A DNA stretch of 64,000 bases, from the NCBI RefSeq assembly GCF_002931075.1, contig NZ_PSTQ01000011.1, positions 62,001-126,000 of the forward strand, read 5' to 3'. Shown piece by piece: positions 26,287 to 34,085 of this stretch; within the stretch, counting starts at the first letter, position 1, and each line of letters opens with the position of its first letter. A program made the position numbers and the translations under genes. The notes beneath the pieces were generated by a model. The model was not told where the DNA came from. It ran no database searches and saw nothing but the letters and a program-made list of their open reading frames with translations. This DNA comes from Pseudoclavibacter sp. AY1F1 (lineage in GTDB: Bacteria > Actinomycetota > Actinomycetes > Actinomycetales > Microbacteriaceae).

Positions 26287-27297
26287 CTACCGGACTCCGG
26301 CCATCACGGTCGCGTGCCAGGCATCGAGGAGGCGCGCGACCGTGCGCGTCTGCTCCCACGGCATGGCACGCGACTCGAGGCGCCCGTCCCTGAGTGCGCG
26401 GGAGACCGCATCCGCTTCGGCCGCGAACGGGTGCACCTGGGCGACCTCGATCGTGGTTCGTCGTCCGTCGTGGAAATGGTCGAGGGTCGTCGGCGAGAGG
26501 TCGCGCTCGCCGAACGCGCTCTCGAGCGTGATCCAGCCCCCGTCGCCGACGATGTCGGCTCGCTTCGACAGCTGAGTGTCGATGGAGCAGTCGACGTAGG
26601 CGGTGAAGCCCTCGGCACCGAGCCACGCCGTCGAGTACACGTCGACTCCGCCTTCGACGTGTCCCGTTGCTCCGCCGACTCGTCCGTGCGCGGCTTCGAG
26701 GTTCAAGTGCTCGAGCGCGACGCCGGCTGACGCGGCCACCGCGACCGCGAAGGAGACGGGATAGCCTCCGACGTCGAAGATGGCGCCGCCCGCGAGTTCC
26801 GGGTCGAAGAGGCGGCCGTCGCGACTGCCCGCTTCGAAGCCGAACTGGGTGCGCACCTGCAGCGGCAGCGTGACCTGGCCCCACTGCAGCCGGCGATCGA
26901 TGGCGCGAGCGAGAGGGCTGAAGCGATGCTTGTACGCCTCCACGACGGGCAGGCCCGCGCGCTCCGCGGCGGCGAGGACTCGCTCCGTCTCGGCGGCGCT
27001 GGGTGCGAGTGGCTTCTCGCAGAGCACCGCCTTGCCGGCCTCGAGCGCCGCCACCGCGAGGTCCGCGTGTGTTGTGTGCACGGTCGCGACGTAGACGGCG
27101 TCGACGTCGTCGCGCGCCAGGATCTCGGCGTACGTGCCGGAGATCTCCGCGCCGTAGCGGGTGGCGAACACGGCTGCGCGCTCGGGGTCCCGGCTTGCGA
27201 CCGCCCGCAGCTCGCCGTGTTCCGAGCTTGGCAGCCACTTCGCGAACGACTCCGCGATCGCGCCCGGCCCGAGGATGGCCCACCTGGTCTTCTGCAT
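26287..27297 (-). CDS. Gfo/Idh/MocA-family oxidoreductase
   Basis: This is 336 residues. The NAD(P) Rossmann motif is AILGPGAIAESFAKWL at the start. CEKPLAPSAAET near residue 92 contains the family Lys, and EAYKHRF follows near 120. The C-terminal half is the usual alpha/beta substrate domain. The family acts on sugars, inositols and similar polyols; trans-dihydrodiol dehydrogenase-like members share this length. It is convergent with the importer operon and probably unrelated to it. Leaderless start likely. Confidence 0.87.
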   Translation of the reverse strand: MQKTRWAILGPGAIAESFAKWLPSSEHGELRAVASRDPERAAVFATRYGAEISGTYAEILARDDVDAVYVATVHTTHADLAVAALEAGKAVLCEKPLAPSAAETERVLAAAERAGLPVVEAYKHRFSPLARAIDRRLQWGQVTLPLQVRTQFGFEAGSRDGRLFDPELAGGAIFDVGGYPVSFAVAVAASAGVALEHLNLEAAHGRVGGATGHVEGGVDVYSTAWLGAEGFTAYVDCSIDTQLSKRADIVGDGGWITLESAFGERDLSPTTLDHFHDGRRTTIEVAQVHPFAAEADAVSRALRDGRLESRAMPWEQTRTVARLLDAWHATVMAGVR

Positions 27298-27303
27298 GAC
27301 GCG

Positions 27304-27309
27304 AAACTA
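27304..27309 (-). promoter_or_regulatory. -10 hexamer of the Gfo/Idh gene (leaderless)
   Basis: On the minus strand TAGTTT ends 6 bases before the ATG. Confidence 0.4.
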
Positions 27310-27404
27310 CCCGCATCGCCGATCGCTCGTGTGTCGGCCGGAGTCACGAAGTGACGCCCCTAATCGGGTCGCCCCTCGCGCTCGGTCGTTGTTCAACCGG
27401 GAGA

Positions 27405-27480
27405 CACGCCGCCTCGGTTCCCCAACGGAGGCGGCGTGCTGCTTCGTTCCTGGTCCCAAACCGGAACGAAGGTGCTTTTT
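27405..27480 (+). ncRNA. Two C-looped hairpins ending in a T-tract: candidate small RNA
   Basis: Hairpin 1 pairs cacgccgcctc with gaggcggcgtg; its 12-base loop can close further (gtt/aac) to leave CCCC. Hairpin 2 pairs cttcgttcc with ggaacgaag; its loop holds CCC and it is followed by gtgcttttt. The layout recalls actinobacterial 6C RNAs (two hairpins with C-rich loops), though the C runs are shorter. The stretch could equally be tandem terminators of an unseen transcript. The rest of 27298-27731 holds no gene I can support. Confidence 0.35.
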
Positions 27481-27731
27481 GCCCAGAAAGCAGACGGCAC
27501 AATGCTCAGCAAACTGCGAGGGGAGGTCGCGAGCAAGCAACTCGACGAAAATACCCCTCTTTGGGGGTCTGGGGGCAGTTCAGCGCGGCGATCCTGCTGC
27601 TCGCGCGTTGGCCGAGGCGTGCGCCTGTGGATCGGCCTCAGGGCGCCTGATGGTTTCCCGGCTTGCTCCTGCGCAGTGCGCTTTCCCGCAAGGATTGGCC
27701 CACAGCGTTTCGACGAGGACCGGAGAAGACC

Positions 27732-27962
27732 GTGACCGCACCGAAGCAAGGCAAAGACCCCGTCAGCTCTTACCGCCCGCGGCTTGTCCCATGGGTGCTC
27801 GGCATTCTGATCGGCGTGGCCATCGGGATCGTCATCTCCGTGATCCTGTCGATGAGCGCTGCCTTCACGATCGCGTTCATCTTCATGGGTGTCGCCATCG
27901 GTGTCGCCTTCGCGATCGCGTTGCAGGCGGCCTTCGATGACGTAACTCGACGTCGAGGGTGA
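27732..27962 (+). CDS. Small two-helix membrane protein
   Basis: This is 76 residues. After a basic 20-residue start, two hydrophobic helices fill residues about 22-66, rich in Gly, Ile and Val, and the protein ends DDVTRRRG. GTG start with a ggagaag site 4 bases upstream. No family recognised; it resembles short hypothetical membrane proteins common in Microbacteriaceae. A strong terminator follows, so it is a monocistronic unit. Confidence 0.65.
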   Translation: MTAPKQGKDPVSSYRPRLVPWVLGILIGVAIGIVISVILSMSAAFTIAFIFMGVAIGVAFAIALQAAFDDVTRRRG

Positions 27963-27999
27963 TGCACCGCAGACCGTCGTGATGTGAGACGGCAGAAAG

Positions 28000-28030
28000 A
28001 CGCCGCCCCGGCTTTCGGCCGGGGCGGCGT
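28000..28030 (+). terminator. Strong GC hairpin terminator
   Basis: A 13-base perfect stem (acgccgccccggc / gccggggcggcgt) with a 5-base loop lies 38 bases after the small membrane protein gene. Confidence 0.85.
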
Positions 28031-28234
28031 TCGGCTTCGGTCCAGTCCCCCGACGGAGCGAAGCTGCGCACCACTCGATGAGGGTTACTGCGCGACTTCG
28101 ATTCCATCCGCTACCCAGGTCGGGGTCAACGCAGACGACAAAATGACCTGCAGAGAGGGGCCGTCATCGCGGCTGTTCTCGCATGAGAAGCCCGCTTCCT
28201 TACCTCACAACCTTCAGCAAATCTATGCCTTGCG

Positions 28235-28257
28235 GTGACCTCCAAAAGGAGGTAATT
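28235..28257. promoter_or_regulatory. Inverted-repeat site A upstream of the sensor kinase
   Basis: gtgacc-tcc-aaaa-gga-ggt-aatt. The inner acctcc/ggaggt is a perfect repeat around AAAA. A -10-like TACACT lies at 28287-28292. Sites B (31495) and C (33894) have the same GACC-N10-GGT spacing. Apart from this promoter the gap 28031-28409 shows nothing else. Confidence 0.5.
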
Positions 28258-28409
28258 ACTCTGCCCCCGTTTGCCGTCCGGCTCACTACACTTCAATCAG
28301 TGGTCGCAAGAGACCCGGGTCCCCCAGCCTGGTGCGCCCTGAAGCCACTTCTACCCGTTCCTTCGTTGGAGAGGCCGCTTTGGCGAGCGCATCCAGGATG
28401 CAGGTGCCC

Positions 28410-30806
28410 ATGGCAGTGGCTGGAGATTCCCCCTCCCAGTCATTGCGCGACCGGCCGGCAGACCGCTCTGGCCGTGCAGGGTGGGCGACGCAGACCCTCC
28501 GCCTCTCGATGCGGCGCACGCTGCTGACGGGTCTCGCCGCCTGGCAGGTCGTCATGCTCGGCGCCATCGTGGTGTCTTCGCTGTCGACATCCCTCGCGTC
28601 CGGGCTCGCGCTCGCCCACGCCGTGCTCGCAGCTCTGGCGCTGGGAGCCAGGGACAATCGCATCCCCGCCTGGGTCGTCGTCGTCGCCTCCTACCTGGTG
28701 GGCGTGCTCGATTGGCGGGCCACGGGGGATCTGGATGCGACGCTGACCTTCGCCGCGTGCTGGCTCGTGAACCTGACTGCGCTAGTCTGCGCCTTCGCCA
28801 TGTCCCGGAACCTGGCGATCGTGCTCGTGGCGCTGTCGGCCTTGCTGGTACCGCTCGCGATCCTCGTCACGAACCCCGACTGGGGGCATGGCTTCCCGAG
28901 CGCTGTGCTCGTCACACAACTCGCGATCCTGACGGCCACCCAGCTCGGATCCTGGGCGCTGTCCAGCTTCACCGCAACCGCCGATGAGGCGGTCTCGAGC
29001 TCACGAGACGCCTTCCGGGAAGCGGTGACCAGGCGAACTCGGCGACGTGAGGTGGCCGAGGACGCGCGGGTCCTGCACGACTCGGCCATCAACACGCTCG
29101 GCGCGATCGCAAACGGTGGTGCCGGAACCAGCGATGTGGCAGCTGTCCGTGCTCGCTGTGCTCGCGATGTCGTCGTGGTGAGGGAACTGCTCCTGGCGAA
29201 CTCGGAGCGGACCACGACGGCGACATCGTTCGAGGAAATGTTCGACTCGTCCCTTGTGCAGCTGTCCCGTTCCGGTCTGGATGCGCGCCAACTCGCGCGA
29301 CTCTCCAACGCGGCCACCCCTGATCAGATACGGGCGGTCGTCGGCGCGACGCGAGAACTGCTGCTCAACACGTTCAAGCACGCGGGGGTGCAGCGTGCAG
29401 AACTGGGCACTGCATTCACGGGCGGCGAACTCATCGTGCGGGTCAGCGACCGGGGGCGCGGGTTCGACGGTGCCATTCGCTCGGGCCGCGGTCTCGCGAG
29501 GTCCGTGTTCGCCCGCATGGAGCTCGTGGGGGCGAGCGCCACAGTGACTTCGGAGGAGGGCGCCGGTACGACGGGGATCATCCGGCTGCCCCTTGCGCTG
29601 TCGCCCTCGCAGGATCCGGGCTCCGAGCATCCGAGTGTCGACGTCGTCGCGGGCGGTGAGTCGCTGGTCAGGCGCGCAGCGTTCTTCTGGGCGACCGGGG
29701 TCACCGTGGTCGGCGTCGTTCTCGAGTCCGTGAACAGGGTGGGTCTGGCAAGCGCGGCCTACCCCATGCTCGCGGCCAACGTCGTCGCGATCGTCGTCGC
29801 TTGGTTTGCGTTCCGGGTTGGGCCTCGGCTCAGGACCGCGCTGGTGCTGAGCCTCGTCCCGCTCGGCGTCGCGGCGTTCACGCTCTCCGCCGCTGCAGTC
29901 TCCTTCGGTGCGGTCGACGCCGTGCTCTGGCAGGCGCTCGCGCCGAGCGCGGCCCTCGTGCTCGTGCTCGCCGTTCCGGTTGCAGACCCCCGCAGAACGG
30001 CGTGGCTCTCGTTGCTGATTTACGCCCTCGCGAGCTTCGTTCTCGCTGGCCTCGTGACACCGATGCTGGGTGGCGCCGCTCTGACGGTCCTCGTTGCCGG
30101 TCTTGTCGGGGTCGGGTTCACGCTCGCTTGGATGCACTTCAGGGCAGCCATCGGGCAGATCGGGTGGAAGGTCAACGCGGACCAGGAGGCGGTGTTCCGC
30201 GCTCGGATGCAGGAGTCGCGCATCGAAGCGGCAGATGAGGCGCGGAGATACTGGCTGCAGGCAGGCCTCGACGGTTCGATTCGCGTGTTGGACGCGCTCG
30301 CAAAGGGCGAGGCGGACCCCGACTCGCTGCAGACGCGTTCGACGTGTGCGCTCGAGGAGTCCTTCCTGAGGCAGGTCTCCCTCCTCAGCTCGGAAGCCGT
30401 GCACCTCGGTCCTTGGCTCGTGCGAGCCCTCAGTGAATGTCGGCGGAGGAACTCGGTGCTGCGTCTGAGCGCCGACGACGTGGACATCGTGGATCCAGAG
30501 GCCGCCGATCGGCTCGGCCAGCTGCTCGTGTCCAGCGCCGCGGCGATTCCAGCCGCGGGGGAGCTCACGATCACGGTGTTCGAGCAGCACGGTCGCGCGA
30601 CGTGCACCGTCGTCGGCGACTCCCCGTGGATCTCCGAGGCCGGCCAGCAGTGGGCAGCACTTCAACCAGTTGGCATGGCTGCCAACTTCACGAACAACAC
30701 CTACGGTTCCCAGGATGTGCTCCAGCTCTCGCTCGGAGCACGACGACTCAGCACTGCCGCGGTCGACCAGTGGGACAGCCCTACGACAGAGATGAGCCTG
30801 ACATGA
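28410..30806 (+). CDS. Membrane sensor histidine kinase with a second, degenerate kinase-like module
   Basis: This is about 798 residues. Module 1 has about five helices (roughly 35-185), a HisKA_3-type phosphoacceptor VLHDSAINTL (His near residue 223), an N-box RELLLNTFKHAG near 316 and a G1 box VSDRGRGFDG near 347. Module 2 repeats the plan: more helices (about 440-590), then YWLQAGLDGSIRVLDALAKG near 613, aligned to the first but without the His, and a terminal domain lacking N- and G-boxes. So one active NarL-type kinase is followed by an inactive copy. The ATG at 28410 is one of several weakly supported starts (GTG 28332 also possible). Overlaps the regulator gene by 4 bases. Confidence 0.8.
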   Translation: MAVAGDSPSQSLRDRPADRSGRAGWATQTLRLSMRRTLLTGLAAWQVVMLGAIVVSSLSTSLASGLALAHAVLAALALGARDNRIPAWVVVVASYLVGVLDWRATGDLDATLTFAACWLVNLTALVCAFAMSRNLAIVLVALSALLVPLAILVTNPDWGHGFPSAVLVTQLAILTATQLGSWALSSFTATADEAVSSSRDAFREAVTRRTRRREVAEDARVLHDSAINTLGAIANGGAGTSDVAAVRARCARDVVVVRELLLANSERTTTATSFEEMFDSSLVQLSRSGLDARQLARLSNAATPDQIRAVVGATRELLLNTFKHAGVQRAELGTAFTGGELIVRVSDRGRGFDGAIRSGRGLARSVFARMELVGASATVTSEEGAGTTGIIRLPLALSPSQDPGSEHPSVDVVAGGESLVRRAAFFWATGVTVVGVVLESVNRVGLASAAYPMLAANVVAIVVAWFAFRVGPRLRTALVLSLVPLGVAAFTLSAAAVSFGAVDAVLWQALAPSAALVLVLAVPVADPRRTAWLSLLIYALASFVLAGLVTPMLGGAALTVLVAGLVGVGFTLAWMHFRAAIGQIGWKVNADQEAVFRARMQESRIEAADEARRYWLQAGLDGSIRVLDALAKGEADPDSLQTRSTCALEESFLRQVSLLSSEAVHLGPWLVRALSECRRRNSVLRLSADDVDIVDPEAADRLGQLLVSSAAAIPAAGELTITVFEQHGRATCTVVGDSPWISEAGQQWAALQPVGMAANFTNNTYGSQDVLQLSLGARRLSTAAVDQWDSPTTEMSLT

Positions 30807-31498
30807 ACAGCGGCGATAGCCTCGACCATGGAATGCCCCACGGGGAGGGGCCGCGGAAGGTTCGCGTCGCGGTCGTCGAAGACCACCTCCTTCAGCGCGC
30901 ACGCACCGTCGAGCTCTTGGATTCGGCGGGCGATCTCGTAGTCGTGGCGAGCGTCGAGACGCTGCCGGAGCTGTTTCGCTGGCTGAGCGAGACCCCGCGA
31001 CCAGAATGGCCGCAACTGGTGGTTCTCGACCTGATGGTGGACCGCGGGGAGAGCGCAGATCCTGCGCTCATCGAGCGGCTCACGAAGGTCATGAGCGTGC
31101 TTGTCCTCTCGGCGCTGGCCTCCCCACCCCTGGTTCGTGCCGTGCTCCGTGCCGGGGTCGCGGGTGTTGTCGGCAAGCGGGACTCCGAGTCGGCCATCCT
31201 CGGCGCCGTCCACTCGGTGCTCGACAACGAGAGCTGGCTCACGCCCGACCTGGCCAGTGTGATCGCGAGCGATCCGGAGCGGCCGAAGCTCAGCATCCAG
31301 GAAGAGCGCGCCATGGTGCTCTACGCTTCCGGGCTGACTCTCGACGCGGTCGCGGCGGCCATCGGGGTCAAACCCCACACGGCGAAGAAGTACCTGGCCA
31401 GGGTGAAAGCCAAGTACGCGGGGGTCGGCCGCCCGGTCTACACGAAGATCGATATCGCACGTGCGGCGAGGGAAGACGGCTTCTTCGAACGCGAGTGA
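30803..31498 (+). CDS. Response regulator with LuxR-type helix-turn-helix
   Basis: This is 231 residues. The receiver domain has VRVAVVEDH (acidic pair), phosphorylated Asp near residue 76 in VVLDLMVD, LVLSAL and a Lys in GVVGKRDSE. The output domain, LSIQEERAMVLYASGLTLDAVAAAIGVKPHTAKKYLARVKAKY, is LuxR-like, but the usual LT.RE start is replaced by LSIQEE. ATGA overlap with the kinase makes them a pair. Its likely targets are the inverted repeats upstream of the kinase and of the two exported proteins. Confidence 0.88.
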   Translation: MNSGDSLDHGMPHGEGPRKVRVAVVEDHLLQRARTVELLDSAGDLVVVASVETLPELFRWLSETPRPEWPQLVVLDLMVDRGESADPALIERLTKVMSVLVLSALASPPLVRAVLRAGVAGVVGKRDSESAILGAVHSVLDNESWLTPDLASVIASDPERPKLSIQEERAMVLYASGLTLDAVAAAIGVKPHTAKKYLARVKAKYAGVGRPVYTKIDIARAAREDGFFERE

Positions 31499-31517
31499 CC
31501 CTCTTTATGAGGTCATT
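31495..31517. promoter_or_regulatory. Inverted-repeat site B upstream of exported protein 1
   Basis: gtgacc-ctc-ttta-tga-ggt-catt overlaps the stop codon of the response regulator. Its centre is 47.5 bases before a -10-like TACGCT (31553), the same distance as at site C. Confidence 0.5.
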
Positions 31518-31639
31518 TATCTCCTGTCGCATTTCGGCGGGTAGTCCTGTCCTACGCTTGCCATTGTCTGCACCAATCGCTGTCGATGTGACGGCGCATT
31601 TCTGGTGCGACGAGAATTGCAATGAATGCAGCGCAGGTG

Positions 31640-31663
31640 GGCGAATCGGAATTGTGATTCGCC
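31640..31663. promoter_or_regulatory. 8-base inverted repeat in the leader of exported protein 1
   Basis: ggcgaatc and gattcgcc flank 8 bases, 30 bases before the ATG, within the transcribed leader. It could be an mRNA hairpin or a protein site. Confidence 0.3.
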
Positions 31664-31692
31664 GCACGCGAAATAGGTACCCAGGGGAGAAC

Positions 31693-32391
31693 ATGTCTGA
31701 ATCCGGTGTCACACAATCAGCAGCGATGTCGAGTGCGTCGCCGACTCGGCGAAACCTCGTCAAGGGCGCGGCGTGGGCAGTGCCGGTACTAGCGGTCGCC
31801 GTTGCTACGCCGATGGCCGTCGCTTCGCCGAAATGCCTCTCGGCGTCAGATGTTTCCATCGTCTACTCGAATCAGCCGGTTACGACTCCAGCTGCCACGG
31901 TGACTGATGCTGCAGCACAGAACCCCGGGTACTTTGTGCATCGGTTTACGCCTGGCACGCCCTACACCGTCAGGGGAACGGCCACATTTACCTTCAATGG
32001 CTCGAGCCCGACCCTGACCTCAGGTCTGAGAGTTCGTGTCGGAGCCACATCGTCGGTTGTCTGGCTCGCCGCGGGTACTCCCACGGCGACATCGAGCGCC
32101 GGAAATGTGATTGTCTCGGCGGTGTCGGCGCCTTCAACCTCGCCGACGGCAGAGCGTACGCTCACACTTGCCTCCACTGCGGGGCCCACGGGTCTCGTCA
32201 ATCCCGGCGACACGATTACAGTCATCTGGGAAGTCACGTCAAATGTCCCTGGTGCGAACTGGAACGGAACGTCAACAGGGTTCGCATTCCCCTACATCGG
32301 CCTCACTGATTGCGGGGGCACCGTCGTGCCTATCAGCCCGCAAGCCGCGATCATCCCTCGCCCGTTCGACGTGTACCAGTACCACATCTGA
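31693..32391 (+). CDS. Tat-type exported protein 1 of unknown function
   Basis: This is 232 residues. The N-terminus TRRNLVKGAAWAVPVLAVAV, ending ATPMAVAS, is a twin-arginine signal with the W-x-x-P-V motif common to actinobacterial surface proteins. The mature part is Thr/Ser/Val-rich with alternating hydrophobics, suggesting beta structure, and it has two Cys. No anchor or LPxTG motif, so probably released or loosely attached. The ATG has a strong aggggaga site. A 194-base leader with site B separates it from the response regulator. Confidence 0.75.
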   Translation: MSESGVTQSAAMSSASPTRRNLVKGAAWAVPVLAVAVATPMAVASPKCLSASDVSIVYSNQPVTTPAATVTDAAAQNPGYFVHRFTPGTPYTVRGTATFTFNGSSPTLTSGLRVRVGATSSVVWLAAGTPTATSSAGNVIVSAVSAPSTSPTAERTLTLASTAGPTGLVNPGDTITVIWEVTSNVPGANWNGTSTGFAFPYIGLTDCGGTVVPISPQAAIIPRPFDVYQYHI

Positions 32392-32560
32392 TCCTCGTCA
32401 AGGTTTCAACGATCGCTCACTACAGCGTTGCTCCCTGTCGAGTGACTCAGGCGATCTTGACTCGGCGTTTGGGTTCTTGTGTGGATTGCGCGGGGAGTTC
32501 CGTGCGAGACGCGTTGCCCTGACCGCGAGGTATGAAACGCCTAATAGTTGTGGGAAGCCA

Positions 32561-32612
32561 AAGCCTCCGTGAGTATGCGAGCCGCGACGCTTGCAGCTCA
32601 CGGAGGCTTTTC
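32561..32612 (+). terminator. Terminator after exported protein 1
   Basis: A 14-base stem (aaagcctccgtgag / ctcacggaggcttt) with a branched 23-base loop, followed by tttcttg, ends the unit 170 bases after the stop. Confidence 0.75.
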
Positions 32613-32822
32613 TTGTGACTCATCCAACGCATGTAGAAACGCGGAGGGCGTCCCGTTGTGGTCGTGAGCGGGGGTGTGGTGTCCTCGCGCGGTGTTCCAT
32701 GCCGCGCCAGGCGGTCGTTATAACAATGTTCTTGTACCCCTGGTGCCGCAGACCTAGCCGTAACCACACGTCTGGTTCCCCGCCCCGTCTGGCACGCGCA
32801 CAACGCGCGCCCGGCGGGGTTT
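32613..32822 (+). other. Non-coding stretch ending in a second terminator-like hairpin
   Basis: There is no supported gene here. A -10-like tataac lies near 32728. A 7-base stem (ccccgcc at 32778 / ggcgggg at 32813) is followed by tttc. A short transcript from about 32735 to 32822 is possible but has no further support. Confidence 0.25.
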
Positions 32823-32866
32823 CTGCGTGTCCGGAGGGTTGCGGAGCTGCCGTCGGTGGAACGCGA

Positions 32867-32900
32867 AAAGCGGCGCCCTCCAATTGGAGGGCGCCGCTTT
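32867..32900. terminator. Perfect 34-base palindromic terminator
   Basis: The 15-base arms (aaagcggcgccctcc / ggagggcgccgcttt) around AATT lie 58 bases beyond the stop of exported protein 2. The A-flank gives a T-tract on the minus strand. Confidence 0.85.
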
Positions 32901-32957
32901 GAAGAGACGTGCAACACCGGCCGCGGGCCGACTGCGGGAGCTCGCGCTCCCCGGAGC

Positions 32958-33776
32958 TCAGGCGGTGCAGCTCGGGTTGATGGCGGTGAACGTGAACGGG
33001 CCGATCCAGATGTTCTGGTTGGGGCGGTCAGCGGGAGCCCGCCCCGAGTTGTTGGCGACGAACGTGAGGTCGAACTCCGACGTGAACGGGTTGGTGACCG
33101 CCACGTTGCCGGCACCGCTGGTCGGGATGACCTCGGGGTTCGGTGCCCCGGTGGCTGCCCGCCACGCGTTGTTGCTGAGCCCCTGTCCGACGACCCAGGT
33201 CGAGTTGTAGGTGCCTGTGCCCGACGACACGTATACGCGCTCTGCGCCACCAAGACCGTCGATCGCCTGGACCCCGTCGATGTCCTTGATCTTGTAGGTC
33301 AAGTCATCCACAACCGAGGGGACGCCATCGAGCGCGAAGGCGAACGTGACTCGCTCCCCTCCGCCGGCGTTGTTGAGGTTCTGCGTGTCGAGGGAGAGGC
33401 GCACGCTCGGCAGTGCCTCGCCGCCGGCAGTCGCGGAGTCGAGCAGGAAGTTGTTGGCCGTGTTGATGGTCATGTTGGCCGCTCCGTTGGGGACGGCGCT
33501 GAGCGTCAAAGTGAAGTCCTTGCCGTCGCCGAACAGATCGGTCCACGTGAAGACCGCCGAGGTGGCGCTGGTCCTGGTGTACGTCGCCGTCGACGTGCTG
33601 ATCGTCTCGGTGCAGGTGACCGATGCCGAGGCGAAGGGTGCCGCAGCGGCCGTCGCGAAGACGGGGATCGACCATGCGAGCCCCTGCGTGACGGTGCGCC
33701 GGGAGACTCCTGCCGGAGGTGCATCCGTGAGAGCGTCGTCGGTCGTCAGTCGATGGGATGTGGGGTTGGAGGTCAT
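32958..33776 (-). CDS. Tat-type exported protein 2 of unknown function
   Basis: This is 272 residues. SRRTVTQGLAWSIPVFATAA, ending PFASAS, repeats the twin-arginine plus W-x-x-P-V signal of exported protein 1. The mature part is rich in Thr, Asn and Gly with predicted beta strands (FTLTLSAVPNGAANMTINTANN) and ends NIWIGPFTFTAINPSCTA. The two mature regions show no obvious alignment, but the signal, size class and upstream inverted repeat are shared. No wall anchor. It is flanked by a perfect terminator and a C-rich leader. Confidence 0.72.
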   Translation of the reverse strand: MTSNPTSHRLTTDDALTDAPPAGVSRRTVTQGLAWSIPVFATAAAAPFASASVTCTETISTSTATYTRTSATSAVFTWTDLFGDGKDFTLTLSAVPNGAANMTINTANNFLLDSATAGGEALPSVRLSLDTQNLNNAGGGERVTFAFALDGVPSVVDDLTYKIKDIDGVQAIDGLGGAERVYVSSGTGTYNSTWVVGQGLSNNAWRAATGAPNPEVIPTSGAGNVAVTNPFTSEFDLTFVANNSGRAPADRPNQNIWIGPFTFTAINPSCTA

Positions 33777-33795
33777 GAGGCCGCCTTGCGCGCAA

Positions 33796-33842
33796 TGGAG
33801 GGGAATGGGGGATGGGGGATGGGGAATTCAGGATGGGGGATC
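33796..33842. repeat. G-run repeats in the leader of exported protein 2
   Basis: The unit ggggat/ggggaat recurs, giving five or more runs of at least four G on the plus strand (C runs in the mRNA of the minus-strand gene), just upstream of its start. It could form a G-quadruplex on the template strand. Confidence 0.6.
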
Positions 33843-33893
33843 CTACGAGCATTCATACAGGCGTGCGGCATCCGAACAAACGAAGAAGTTGAT

Positions 33894-33913
33894 TTGACCT
33901 CCGAAAAGGGGTC
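33894..33913. promoter_or_regulatory. Inverted-repeat site C upstream of exported protein 2
   Basis: ttgacc-tcc-gaaa-agg-ggt-cc. Read on the gene's strand it aligns with site B at 17 of 24 positions. Its centre is 47.5 bases from a minus-strand TATGAA at 33852-33857, matching site B. Confidence 0.5.
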
Positions 33914-33995
33914 CCAGTGTCGGATGGCCGTTGTAGGTGCAGCAAAGCTCCCACGCTCCGCCTTCGCGGGCACCGTCATGGGCCTGCCCCGTCGA

Positions 33996-34039
33996 CCGAA
34001 GCTGGGCGTGCAGGAAGAGCGGGCATTGGTGCTCTACGC
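33996..34039 (+). pseudogene. Relic of a second response-regulator gene
   Basis: These 44 bases match 31283-31326 of the intact regulator at 37 positions and translate to RPKLGVQEERALVLYA against RPKLSIQEERAMVLYA. It is the start of the helix-turn-helix domain only. The frame then stops within a few codons (LR-stop) and the rest of the regulator is missing. Confidence 0.7.
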
Positions 34040-34085
34040 GGATCTGCGGTGAGGACGGGAGACGGCTCCGCCGCCCTGCATCCAC

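Noticed and set aside
27161-27940. 259-codon plus frame across the Gfo/Idh start and the following gap
   Set aside because: Runs antisense to the Gfo/Idh gene and out of frame with the small membrane protein; composition is random-like.
28332-28409. GTG 28332 as the sensor kinase start
   Set aside because: No ribosome site and a polar non-conserved extension; kept only as an alternative.
32310-32900. Short plus- and minus-strand frames between the two exported-protein genes
   Set aside because: Arg/Pro/Ser-rich, no ribosome sites, crossed by terminator hairpins.
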